Positions 49,103-57,365 of a DNA stretch of 64,000 bases are shown here, piece by piece; positions within the stretch are counted from its first letter, which is position 1, and each line of letters starts with the position of its first letter. The position numbers and the translations under genes were made by a program. Below the pieces are notes generated by a model that worked only from the letters and a program-made list of their open reading frames with translations, had not been told where the DNA came from and made no database searches. Location of the stretch: assembly GCF_000420645.1 (NCBI RefSeq), contig NZ_ATVI01000007.1, positions 372,001 through 436,000 on the forward strand, read 5' to 3'. Source of the DNA: Nevskia ramosa DSM 11499. Its GTDB lineage: Bacteria > Pseudomonadota > Gammaproteobacteria > Nevskiales > Nevskiaceae.

Positions 49103-50902
49103 TCAAGCGTCGACTTGTTGATCGTCGCTGAAGGCGCGGTCCAAAGCCGGCAGATACTCGGCATAGGCTTTCCAGCGCGCCACGGACTTCGTGTAGATCG
49201 GCTGCCTTACCTGCCAGCGGCTCGGCGTCTGCACCGCGCGTTCGGCCTTGTGGAAAGCCAGGCAGCGCGCATCCCAGGGGGCATCGAGAAAGCCGATCAG
49301 CCGTCGCGCCTGGCCTTCGAGATCGGCCACGGTTTCCTCGTACTGGAAGTCGATCATCTTCATCGGCAGCACCTGACGCCAATGCGCCATCAGCCGCAGG
49401 TACTGCTGGCGGAAGAAGGCGAGATCGTCGAAATCGGTGGCGTAGCGCTGATCGGGGCTGAAGTTCTCCATCCAGATCGACAGGGCATTGTCGCGGCCAT
49501 CGCGAATGCAATGAACGACTCTGGCGTTCGGGAACAGCAACGCAGCGAAAGCGAGATGGAAGAAGTTCAGCGGCGACTTGTCGCTGATTCTCGCGGCCGA
49601 TTTCGACGCATCTTCACGCAGCGCTTTCAGGTAATCGAGCGCCAGCGTTCGGCTGCTCATCTCGTCCAGCTTCTGCGCCGCCTGCCAGGGTTCTTCGTCG
49701 TTGCCGATCAAACCATTGGCAAGCCGCGACAGGTCCGGCAGTTCACCGGCGCCATGCAGCAGCGGATGAGACGCGAGAATCTGCTCGGTCAAGGTGGTGC
49801 CGGAACGCGGCAGGCCGACGATGAACACCGGCTGATCGGTGCCCAGACCGAGACGACGACGTCTTTCGAAGAACGCGACATCGAAGGTTTCGATGATCCG
49901 GTCGATGCGCTGGCTGAGTGCCGCGCGATCCAGCGGCCCGTTCGCCTGGCGGCGTGCGGCATTGCCGGCGAGGCCAGCCGCAGCGGCCTGCGCGTAGTCC
50001 TTGCGCCGATCATGGAACTTGGTGAGGCCGTAGCCGACCAGCGCCCTCGCCTCGTCCTTCACTGCCGGGTTGTCGAGCAGCGCTTGCGCCGTGCTCAGCA
50101 CGCCCGCCTCGGGTTCGTCGCGCACCAGCGCCAGATACTGGCCCAGCGCCTGCGCGTGCTGCGGGCGCCGATTCAGCACCTGCAGATAGCAGCCGAGCGC
50201 ACCATCGGCCTCGCCGAGATCTTCGAGCGTGCGGCCGAGCCCGAACCAGCCTTGCAGATGATCCGGATCGAGCCCCAGCGCCTGCCGGAACAGCGATTCC
50301 GCTTGCTTGACCTTGCCAGCCTGCGAGAAATGCTGGGCAAGTCGGCTGCGTGCGCGAGCCAGTGCCGGATCGTGTTTCGCGGCGCGCTCGAAGCATTCCA
50401 GCGCGTCTTCGAGCTGGCCGGCATCGATCAGCAGATTGCCGAGATTCAGATAGGTGTCGGCGCGGCTCGGGTCGATCAGCAGCGCGGTCTTCAATGCCTT
50501 GAAAGCTCCGTCCCGATCACCGCGCTTCTTGAGTGCAGTGCCGAGGTTGTGCCAGGCATCGGCATGACGATCGTCGATCCGGATCGCTTCGGCGAAGCAC
50601 TGCGCGGCGTCGCCGAACTTGCCTTCCAGCGCATGGACGCGACCGAGGTCCGACCAGCTGCGCGGATCGTCCGGCGCCAGTTCGCAGGCGCGGCGACCGT
50701 GGCGATGCGCAGCATCGAAGGCGCCGGACGCCGCCAGCATCTGGCCCAGATGACGATGGGCGTCCGGCTCCTCGGGCGCTTGCGCGATCCGCGCCCGGCA
50801 CAGCGCCAGCGCGCCGGCCGAATCGCCTCGGTTCAACAGGGCCTGCAAGGTTTCGCCGAGCGGCGCTTCCGTATCGAGCGTGGGTTCGGCGACGTCATTC
50901 AT
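49103..50902 (-). CDS. TPR-containing sulfotransferase family protein
   Basis: A 599-residue protein. Residues about 10-280 are tandem tetratricopeptide repeats (for example AWHNLGTALKKRGDRDGAFK and YLNLGNLLIDAGQLEDALEC). The C-terminal half is a PAPS-dependent sulfotransferase domain with the 5'-phosphosulfate loop GLPRSGTTLTEQIL (about 357-370) and the 3'-phosphate motif RVVHCIRDGRDNALSIW (about 460-476). It should be cytoplasmic. It follows a HAD-like gene by 15 bases and shares its Fur-like box. Proteins of this type are often near TonB receptors; the acceptor is unknown. Confidence 0.9.
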   Translation of the reverse strand: MNDVAEPTLDTEAPLGETLQALLNRGDSAGALALCRARIAQAPEEPDAHRHLGQMLAASGAFDAAHRHGRRACELAPDDPRSWSDLGRVHALEGKFGDAAQCFAEAIRIDDRHADAWHNLGTALKKRGDRDGAFKALKTALLIDPSRADTYLNLGNLLIDAGQLEDALECFERAAKHDPALARARSRLAQHFSQAGKVKQAESLFRQALGLDPDHLQGWFGLGRTLEDLGEADGALGCYLQVLNRRPQHAQALGQYLALVRDEPEAGVLSTAQALLDNPAVKDEARALVGYGLTKFHDRRKDYAQAAAAGLAGNAARRQANGPLDRAALSQRIDRIIETFDVAFFERRRRLGLGTDQPVFIVGLPRSGTTLTEQILASHPLLHGAGELPDLSRLANGLIGNDEEPWQAAQKLDEMSSRTLALDYLKALREDASKSAARISDKSPLNFFHLAFAALLFPNARVVHCIRDGRDNALSIWMENFSPDQRYATDFDDLAFFRQQYLRLMAHWRQVLPMKMIDFQYEETVADLEGQARRLIGFLDAPWDARCLAFHKAERAVQTPSRWQVRQPIYTKSVARWKAYAEYLPALDRAFSDDQQVDA

Positions 50903-50917
50903 GGACAGACGATGGAA

Positions 50918-51694
50918 TCAGTGCAGCCTTGCGGCGTAACGATGAGCGGCGGCCTGCACGTGCTGGTTGGCGAGGGTGCGCGCGTTCAGCCAGTCGATGA
51001 CATCGGCCGGCGACGAGGCCACGCCAAGCACGCCGGGCAAGGTTTCCAGCACCACCTGCGGCGCATGCCCGTAGGCAAGGCCCAGCGCCGGCACGCCGAT
51101 CCGCTGCGCGGTCATCAGTTCGGGCAGATGGTCGCTGAGCAGCAGGAACGATTCCGGCGCATGGCCGGATTCGGAAACGAAGCGGCCGAACACGCCCGCG
51201 CGAGCGTAGGCGCAGATCGGCGCCGGGCTGGTGTAGATCGAGGTGATCATCCGGTTCAGCGCGTGATGCCGGGTCAGCCGGGTGGCCGCTTCCGGGCCCA
51301 GGGTGGTGATGTAGTGCAGTTCACTGCCCTGCTCCTTGAGCGATTCGACCAGTTCCATCGCGCCTTCGCGCAGCGGCGCCTGGTAGCGGCTGTCCTGCTC
51401 GTACATCTTCCAGTAGTCCTGGCTCAGCTTTTCGATCAGCTTGGGATCGGCGCAACCGGCGATGTCGGCAATCAGCGTTTCCAGACGCGTCGAGCGCAGG
51501 TCCTCGATGTTCAGCAGCCGCCGCCAATTGGCGCGCTGCTTGTGCGCCACGGCATCGAGCGCGTGCTGAACACCGGCCACGGTGTCGATCAACAATGCCT
51601 CCAGATCAAAGACCAGGCGAGATGGTTCAGCAGCAAGTCCGGCGGAATATTTGGGCACGCGAATCTCCAGTGGCGGCAAGGGGCTTGCTGGCAT
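50918..51694 (-). CDS. HAD-superfamily protein with altered motif I
   Basis: A 258-residue protein with a HAD fold: motif I FDLEALLID (nucleophile D30), cap helices (about 40-110), motif II YITTLG, and motif IV LLSDHLPEL. The general acid/base Asp two residues after the nucleophile is Glu (D30-L-E32) in place of the usual DxD, so activity may be changed or lost. It is the first gene of a two-gene unit with the TPR-sulfotransferase. A Fur-like box lies 28 bases upstream. Related phosphoglycolate-phosphatase-like proteins hydrolyse small phosphate esters. Confidence 0.78.
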   Translation of the reverse strand: MPASPLPPLEIRVPKYSAGLAAEPSRLVFDLEALLIDTVAGVQHALDAVAHKQRANWRRLLNIEDLRSTRLETLIADIAGCADPKLIEKLSQDYWKMYEQDSRYQAPLREGAMELVESLKEQGSELHYITTLGPEAATRLTRHHALNRMITSIYTSPAPICAYARAGVFGRFVSESGHAPESFLLLSDHLPELMTAQRIGVPALGLAYGHAPQVVLETLPGVLGVASSPADVIDWLNARTLANQHVQAAAHRYAARLH

Positions 51695-51721
51695 GGGAAA
51701 TTGCTGGCTGCCTCATCTTAT

Positions 51722-51736
51722 TGAGAATGATTCGCA
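51722..51736 (-). promoter_or_regulatory. Fur-like box before HAD gene
   Basis: TGAGAAT-G-ATTCGCA, a strong 7-1-7 Fur match, 28 bases before the HAD start and well placed to cover its promoter. Confidence 0.78.
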
Positions 51737-51770
51737 TCGACAAGCACCGATGGTCGGCGCACGGTGCTGG

Positions 51771-52097
51771 TCATTCAGCTGCCGGCCACCTCCACAGCAG
51801 CAGCACGGCCAGCAGCCGCGGCCGCCAGCTCAGCACGAAGGCGACGGTGACTGCAGCCACCGCCAGCGCCATCATCCAGACCAGCACCGCCATCGTCGCG
51901 GTATCCGCTTCCAGACACAGCAGCAGCGCTGCCAGCAAGGTCGCGAAGCCGAGGCCGCGCAGCAGCTTGGCGACCGGCGGCGAAGGTGGCGCTGATCCGC
52001 AAACCTGCTTCCAGTGCACGTCCATCGCCAGCGCCAGCCAGGCCATGCCGAGGCAGGCGCTGAACAGGGCTGCGATCAGCAGCAGGGCATCAGGCAT
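51771..52097 (-). CDS. DUF3325 membrane protein (copy 2)
   Basis: A 108-residue protein with three hydrophobic helices (ALLLIAALFSACLGMAWLAL, LGFATLLAALLLCLEAD, VLVWMMALAVAAVTVAFVLS) and a motif DVHWKQV after the first helix comparable to SRHWQQV in copy 1. ATG 52097 overlaps the PepSY stop by 8 bases, as in copy 1. Last gene of the receptor F unit. Confidence 0.8.
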   Translation of the reverse strand: MPDALLLIAALFSACLGMAWLALAMDVHWKQVCGSAPPSPPVAKLLRGLGFATLLAALLLCLEADTATMAVLVWMMALAVAAVTVAFVLSWRPRLLAVLLLWRWPAAE

Positions 52098-53769
52098 GTC
52101 GGGCCTCGCGCAATTCTTCGTCCTGGTCGTCGGCGGCTGCACTTGCCACCGCCGTGGCGCGGCGTTGCAGACGGCGCGCGGCAATCGCGGCCAGTGCCGC
52201 GCAGGCCAGCAGCATCAGATCAGTGCCTGCGACCGGCCAGTAAGCCTCGGACAAGGTCTTGAACAGGTGATCGCCGGTGGTCACCGCGTTGAGCACCACG
52301 GCGCCGATGGCGAGCACCACGATGGTCCAGCACTGCTCGGCCCAGGCTGGCGAAGTACGCGCCTTCAGCACTGCCGACGAGCGCCAGATCGCATGCACCA
52401 GGCACAGCATCCAGGCGGCCCAGAAGCTGCTCTTCTCCCAGAGATCGCGCTGCGCCAGATCCTCCGGCAACAGCCGGTTGGCAACCAGGATCGCCAGGGT
52501 GGCGACGACCATGCCGGTCACCGTGGTCACCGCCAGCGCATCGGCCCAGCGAGCGCCGCTGCGGCGTCGTTCGGAATGCTGGCGCTTGCGCTTCTCGACG
52601 AAGAACACGAAGCCGGTGACGATGCAGACGCTGCTCAGGATGCCGCCGGCGAAGATCAGCCAGCGCAGGGTCCAGTGCTTGAAGCGCTGCAGATGCATGC
52701 CGACCAGGAAGCTGTTGACGGCCGACACCGCGCCTTCGGGCGGATCTTCGTGAATCAGCTTGCCGGTGGAGCCCTGGAAGTGCAGGCCCGGGCCGCCGCC
52801 GACCTGATCGGTGTTGTCGCGGTAGACGCTGACATAGGCGTTCGAGCTGCCGACGTGGTGAACGATCAGGAAACCCACCTCGCCCGGAACCCCGCGCGCC
52901 ACCCACATCGCTTTCGCCTCGGCGACCATGCCGTCGACGGACGCCAGCGTGCCCGGCGTGCCGGAGGGCTCCAGATCGAGGCCGGTCTGCGTCGCTTCGA
53001 GTTTTTCCTGAGCTTCGGCCAGAGGCCGCATCATCGTACCCAGCACCGGGAAATACAGGCCGGCGAAGATGATCAGTCCGGACAACGCCCACAGGAAATG
53101 GAACGGCAGCGCCACAACGCCACTGAGATTGTGCAGATCCAGCGTGCTGCGCTGAACCTTCTTGTTTGGCCGGAAGGTGAAGAACTCGCGGAAGATCTTG
53201 CGATGCATGATCACGCCGGACACCAGCGCCGCCAGCATCGCCAGCGCCGCGAAGCCGACGATCCAGTAGCCGATGTCGGCCCAGGTGAGATGCAGGCTGA
53301 AGTGCATCGGATAGAAGAACGCGGAGCCGATTGCCAGGCGATTCTCCGGCAGCTGCTTGCCATCGCGCGGATCGATGGTGATGCTGCCGTGGATGTGATC
53401 GTCCGGCAGCGGCGAGTTCGGCACTTCGAACTCGACGAACATCCGCAGCACCGGATCACGATGGGTGGTGAACGCGCTCCAGGTCATCACCGTCAGCTTG
53501 TCGGGCAAGGGCTGGCTAACCCGCGTTTTGGCAGCCGCCAGTTCGTCGGGATCCGGATCGGTGATGGTGCGGAAGATCGGCTCCAGCGCCGTATCGAACG
53601 ACGGCATCGGCCGGGCTTCGATGCGGGTTGCCGGAATCGCCCAGCGATCGATCTCGCGATCGAACACCGATAGCGAGCCGAAGAAGAACGCCACCATCAG
53701 CACGAAGCCCAGCAGCAGACCGAACCAGGTATGCAGCCAGGTCATCGACAAGCGGAAATTCTGAAACAT
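52090..53769 (-). CDS. PepSY-associated membrane protein (copy 3)
   Basis: A 559-residue inner-membrane protein, the homologue of copy 2: N-terminal helix (WLHTWFGLLLGFVLMVAFFF), SVFDREIDRWAIPATRIEAR as in copy 2 (SVFDREIDRWMMPATRL), helices around WIVGFAALAMLAALVSGVIM, and a shared HNLSGVVALPFHFLWALSGL. It lies between the DUF3649 and DUF3325 genes after receptor F. Likely takes part in release or reduction of iron from an imported siderophore. Confidence 0.87.
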   Translation of the reverse strand: MFQNFRLSMTWLHTWFGLLLGFVLMVAFFFGSLSVFDREIDRWAIPATRIEARPMPSFDTALEPIFRTITDPDPDELAAAKTRVSQPLPDKLTVMTWSAFTTHRDPVLRMFVEFEVPNSPLPDDHIHGSITIDPRDGKQLPENRLAIGSAFFYPMHFSLHLTWADIGYWIVGFAALAMLAALVSGVIMHRKIFREFFTFRPNKKVQRSTLDLHNLSGVVALPFHFLWALSGLIIFAGLYFPVLGTMMRPLAEAQEKLEATQTGLDLEPSGTPGTLASVDGMVAEAKAMWVARGVPGEVGFLIVHHVGSSNAYVSVYRDNTDQVGGGPGLHFQGSTGKLIHEDPPEGAVSAVNSFLVGMHLQRFKHWTLRWLIFAGGILSSVCIVTGFVFFVEKRKRQHSERRRSGARWADALAVTTVTGMVVATLAILVANRLLPEDLAQRDLWEKSSFWAAWMLCLVHAIWRSSAVLKARTSPAWAEQCWTIVVLAIGAVVLNAVTTGDHLFKTLSEAYWPVAGTDLMLLACAALAAIAARRLQRRATAVASAAADDQDEELREARHA

Positions 53770-53779
53770 GTCTAGAGCC

Positions 53780-54076
53780 TCACATCAGAGCGCGCGACAG
53801 CCACCAGCCGGCCGCCGTCATCACCACGCCGCCACCTGCCAGCACCGACCAGACCCGCGTCAGGCTCGCCGCGACGAACGCCCAGCAGAAGCCCCACAGC
53901 AGCACCAGAAAGCCGAGCATCGACGACAGGCTGGAGGCTTCTTCCAGGTTCATGCCGGCCGCGAACAGCAGCATCGCCCCGAGCGAGATGAAGCCCCAGG
54001 TGAACGCATAGCCGCCCAGCGTGCTGGCCAGCACGCGGGACGCGACGTACCACGGTGGATGTGAAACCGATGCCAT
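53780..54076 (-). CDS. DUF3649 membrane protein (copy 2)
   Basis: A 98-residue protein with three helices (STLGGYAFTWGFISLGAMLL, MLGFLVLLWGFCWAFVAASL, VLAGGGVVMTAAGWWL) resembling copy 1 in layout and in its place between a receptor (8 bases upstream) and a PepSY gene (10 bases downstream). Function unknown. Confidence 0.72.
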   Translation of the reverse strand: MASVSHPPWYVASRVLASTLGGYAFTWGFISLGAMLLFAAGMNLEEASSLSSMLGFLVLLWGFCWAFVAASLTRVWSVLAGGGVVMTAAGWWLSRALM

Positions 54077-54084
54077 TGCTGCTC

Positions 54085-56547
54085 CTAGCGGCGCTTGCCG
54101 TCGAAACGGTAACGCAAGTTCAGCAGTACCGCGGTCGGCGAACCGAACTGGGCAAGGGCATTGTTGCGGTCCGCGCCTTCGATGTAACGGGCGTTGGTGA
54201 CGTTGCGCAGGGTCAGATCGATCTGCACATCGCGGAAGCCCTTGTAGAACGCATGCAGATCAAGGCGCTCGTAGCCAGGAATGGTGCCGACCACGAAAGT
54301 GCTGACACCACGATCGTCGATCGCAAAACCGGTGAGGCCGGCACCGAAGCCCTTCAGCAGGCCGGTCTGCACCTCGTAAGCCGTATACAGCGCGGCCTGC
54401 CAGCGGGCGCTGCCACCGGGCGTGCGGCCAAAGAACTGATCGTCCGGATCCTTGAACTCCGATTCAACTCTGTTCAGCGCCAGGCTGATGTCCCAACCTG
54501 GGAAGGGTCTGCCGTTGGCTTCGACTTCCACGCCATCCGAGCGCTGCAGGCCGCTGGACACCGAGTACGGCCTTTCGCCCGGCGGGACGACCGCACTGAT
54601 GGGAATGTCTTCACGTTCGATGCGGTACAGCGCAGCGTTGACACCCAACCGACCACCGAACCATTCCGTCTTGGTACCGAACTCATAGACCACGCCGGTT
54701 TCCGGCTTCAGCAGATTGCCGTTGATATCGGTGCTGAACAGCACCGGCTCGAACGATTGCGCGTACAACGAGTAGACCGAGACCTGCTCGCTCAGGTCAT
54801 AGGTCAGGCCGACGCGGCCGGTGACGTCGCGAACCGAGTCCGTCTGCTTGACGCTCTCGTCGCCGTTGAATGCACGCAGCGACACTTCGTCGTAACGCAG
54901 GCCGAGCAGCACGCTGAGTCGTTCGATCGGCCGGACCTGCCCTTGCGCATAGAAGCCTGTCGCGCTTGGATTGCCACCGAAGAACGCGCCCGGGAAACGC
55001 TCCTGTGCCGGCTGCTCGAAGACGTTGTCGTAGAGGTTGCCGGAGGCGTAAGCGGTATAGGAGCCACGGCGCGAATAGTTGTTGCTGTTGTGATCGACGC
55101 CGAAGGTGGTTTTCACTTCACGGCCAAAGGCATCGAAGGCACCGGACAGCTGCAGTTCGCCGGACCAGATTTCGCGATCGATCTCGAAATCGTTGCCGAG
55201 AACGGTCGTGTCGCCACGCCGTTCGACGGCTTCAGTCTCCGGGTTGTCGCCTTCCGTGAAACCGTAGGAATAGGCGTCGACCCGGATTGGCGTGTCGATG
55301 CGCGTGGCATTCAGGCGCAGGGTCGCCAGCCAGCGATCGCCGAGCTTCTGTTCAAGCGTCGCGCTCGCTGCCAGTGTTTCCCAGGTGTAGGGCTTGGCCG
55401 TGATCACGCCGTTGTACTGGCTGCGCGGAATGTTCGGCGCATCGAAACCCGTTGCAGTTCGGCGCAGCGCGAAACCGGTATTGGCGATGATGTCTTCGCT
55501 CTGGTACAGGCCATGCACCAGTAGCTTGGTGGTCGGCGTCAGATCCAGTTCCACGCTCGGTGCGACAACCGTGCGCTGCGCTTCCGGGCCATCGACGAAC
55601 GAGCCAGTATCCGCATACGCGGCGACCAGGCGGCCGCGAGCCTTGTCGGTGCCGAGCGGACCGGTGACATCGAGGTCGGCGCGATAGGTATCGAACGAGC
55701 CGGCGGTCACTTCGATGTCGGCGCGGGCATCGGCGAGCGGCTTCTTGCGTACGCGATTGATCAGGCCGCCGACGCTGCCACGGCCGTAGAGCACCGAATT
55801 CGGGCCCTTGACCACTTCGATGCGGTCGTAGATCGCCAGATCGGGCAGCGAGAAGTACGAGCCGTTGACGAAGCCGTCCTCGCGGAAGTCGTACAGGTCA
55901 TCGATGGCGATGCCGCGGATCGTCGTCTGATTGAAGCCGAACGAGGGCTGGCTGGCGAACGGACCGTTGCCGCTGAACTGGGCGACACCGGCGGACAGTT
56001 CCAGCGCCTGACCGAGCGTCTGCACCTGGCGCGCGTCGAGCGATTCGCGGGTGATGACGGTCACCGATTGCGGCGTCTCTCGCAGGCTCAGCTGCATCTT
56101 GGTCGCCGTCTGCTGGGTTTCCGCCTTGAAACCCTCGGCACGCACGCCAGCCACCGTGACCGGCGCCAGCGCGACAGCGCCGGTCGATTCGACCAGCCAG
56201 CCGGCGCCCTGGCTACGCGCGCTCAAGCCGGAACCGGCGAGCAGGCGTTCCAGCGCCTGCGCGGCACTGTAGCGGCCGCGCAAGGCGGCGGCGCGGCGGC
56301 CCGCCAGCAGTTCGCGATCGGCCGCGACCTGAACACCGGTCTCGCGGCTCAGCGCGGTCAGCGCCGTGCCCAGCGGCTGTTCGGGAAGATTCAATTCGAA
56401 GAACTGCACCGACTCGCCGCTGTCCTGCGCCAGGGCAGCAAGCGGATTCAGGGCCAGCGAGCTGCCGAAGCTGCTGGCGATCGCCATCGACAGCAGGCGC
56501 AGAGGCCGCCGGGTACGCAACTGCATCGTGGAACTACCAGCTTTCAT
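54085..56547 (-). CDS. TonB-dependent receptor F with signalling (STN) domain
   Basis: An 820-residue receptor of the FpvA/FoxA transducer type. After the signal peptide comes an STN domain (about 45-125: FFELNLPEQPLGTALTALSR, ALRGRYSAAQALERLLAGSG), then TonB-box-like LAPVTVAG, plug (RETPQSVTVITRESLDARQV to IEVVKGPNSVLYGRGSVGGL) and barrel ending NLRYRFDGKRR. The STN domain normally signals through a FecR-type anti-sigma factor to an ECF sigma factor, but neither gene is nearby. It heads a unit with DUF3649, PepSY and DUF3325. Confidence 0.92.
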   Translation of the reverse strand: MKAGSSTMQLRTRRPLRLLSMAIASSFGSSLALNPLAALAQDSGESVQFFELNLPEQPLGTALTALSRETGVQVAADRELLAGRRAAALRGRYSAAQALERLLAGSGLSARSQGAGWLVESTGAVALAPVTVAGVRAEGFKAETQQTATKMQLSLRETPQSVTVITRESLDARQVQTLGQALELSAGVAQFSGNGPFASQPSFGFNQTTIRGIAIDDLYDFREDGFVNGSYFSLPDLAIYDRIEVVKGPNSVLYGRGSVGGLINRVRKKPLADARADIEVTAGSFDTYRADLDVTGPLGTDKARGRLVAAYADTGSFVDGPEAQRTVVAPSVELDLTPTTKLLVHGLYQSEDIIANTGFALRRTATGFDAPNIPRSQYNGVITAKPYTWETLAASATLEQKLGDRWLATLRLNATRIDTPIRVDAYSYGFTEGDNPETEAVERRGDTTVLGNDFEIDREIWSGELQLSGAFDAFGREVKTTFGVDHNSNNYSRRGSYTAYASGNLYDNVFEQPAQERFPGAFFGGNPSATGFYAQGQVRPIERLSVLLGLRYDEVSLRAFNGDESVKQTDSVRDVTGRVGLTYDLSEQVSVYSLYAQSFEPVLFSTDINGNLLKPETGVVYEFGTKTEWFGGRLGVNAALYRIEREDIPISAVVPPGERPYSVSSGLQRSDGVEVEANGRPFPGWDISLALNRVESEFKDPDDQFFGRTPGGSARWQAALYTAYEVQTGLLKGFGAGLTGFAIDDRGVSTFVVGTIPGYERLDLHAFYKGFRDVQIDLTLRNVTNARYIEGADRNNALAQFGSPTAVLLNLRYRFDGKRR

Positions 56548-56695
56548 CCCTACTCTCCCTATCGAGCGCGTGGGCCTCCCGCGTGCGTCGCGGTGCCGTG
56601 CACTTCTGTTGACGTGTGGCTTGGGAGGGCGTGGCTGAAACCTTGGCTGGCCCGTTACAGCGGCGTCCCTTCAGGCCGCTGTCGTATCGAACGGA

Positions 56696-56710
56696 TAAGA
56701 ATCGTTCTCA
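56696..56710 (-). promoter_or_regulatory. Fur-like box before receptor F
   Basis: TAAGAAT-C-GTTCTCA, a strong 7-1-7 Fur palindrome about 150 bases before the receptor start. Confidence 0.78.
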
Positions 56711-56774
56711 ACAAATTATGCTGGGCTTGGTCCGGCCGCGTCAAAAGGCAAAATTGTGTCAATGCCGAGCGGAT

Positions 56775-56806
56775 GCCTGGCGTTCGGCGAAGGCCGAGCG
56801 CCAGGC
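56775..56806 (-). terminator. Long hairpin after the helical-protein gene
   Basis: GCCTGGCGTTCGGC and GCCGAGCGCCAGGC form a 14-bp stem with one G-T/A-G type mismatch and a GAAG loop, 21 bases beyond the stop of the upstream minus-strand gene. No T tract, but the stem is very stable; it separates the kinase cassette from the receptor F unit. Confidence 0.6.
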
Positions 56807-56827
56807 AAGGCGGATCGCAGCAGCGTT

Positions 56828-57364
56828 TCAGTCGCCGATCAGCGTTTCGACCGCCGGCAGCCCGGCATTCGGGCCTTCCCAGCCCTGCATCGCCAGCCAG
56901 GCGCGCTCGCGCAGCAGCATCTCCTGCGCGTGGGCCATCACGGCGGCGTTGATCGCTTTCGTGGCTGGGCCATCGGCAGCCATCGCAGAAGCACTGATCG
57001 CGGCGCCGACGCTGGTGCGCAGCGCCAGGTTGGTCGCTTCCAGCTCGGCCGGTGCAACGCCGGCACGGCTCAGCACGTAGCGTCCGGTTTCGACGCTAGT
57101 CGCCAGCGCAGCCAGCGTTTCACCGAGTTCGGGCAGCGCTGCGCCGTGGGTGGCGAGGCTGTCGGCCAGGCCGAGAAACTGCTTCAGCTCGTGGCAGTCG
57201 TAGCGGTACTGCAGCGGCAGGCGCTGCGCCATCAGATGCAGCATGGCAACCACCAGCTGCCCCTGTTCCTGGGCCAGCTTGTTGGCCGGATCGACGGCCG
57301 GCAGCACGACATCGGTCAGCGACTTGATCAGCGCTGGAATCTGGAAGCTGGGACGAAGTTCCAT
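56828..57364 (-). CDS. Unknown helical protein paired with kinase (copy 1)
   Basis: A 178-residue protein, predicted all-helical and soluble, of a family I cannot name. It is clearly homologous to the 181-residue protein at 60666-61211: both have the LSDVVLPAIDP/LTDVVLPAVDP stretch, a Y/FDC.EL motif near residue 55, and end with an RERAWLAMQGWE / RDRSMLLMQGWE segment. It begins one base after the kinase gene stop, so the two are coupled. Context suggests a partner of the kinase. Confidence 0.75.
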   Translation of the reverse strand: MELRPSFQIPALIKSLTDVVLPAVDPANKLAQEQGQLVVAMLHLMAQRLPLQYRYDCHELKQFLGLADSLATHGAALPELGETLAALATSVETGRYVLSRAGVAPAELEATNLALRTSVGAAISASAMAADGPATKAINAAVMAHAQEMLLRERAWLAMQGWEGPNAGLPAVETLIGD

Positions 57365-57365
57365 G

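Noticed and set aside
49115-51724. Open frame of 869 codons on the plus strand
   Set aside because: Antisense to the TPR-sulfotransferase and HAD genes; low-complexity Arg/Gln/His-rich product, a typical shadow frame.
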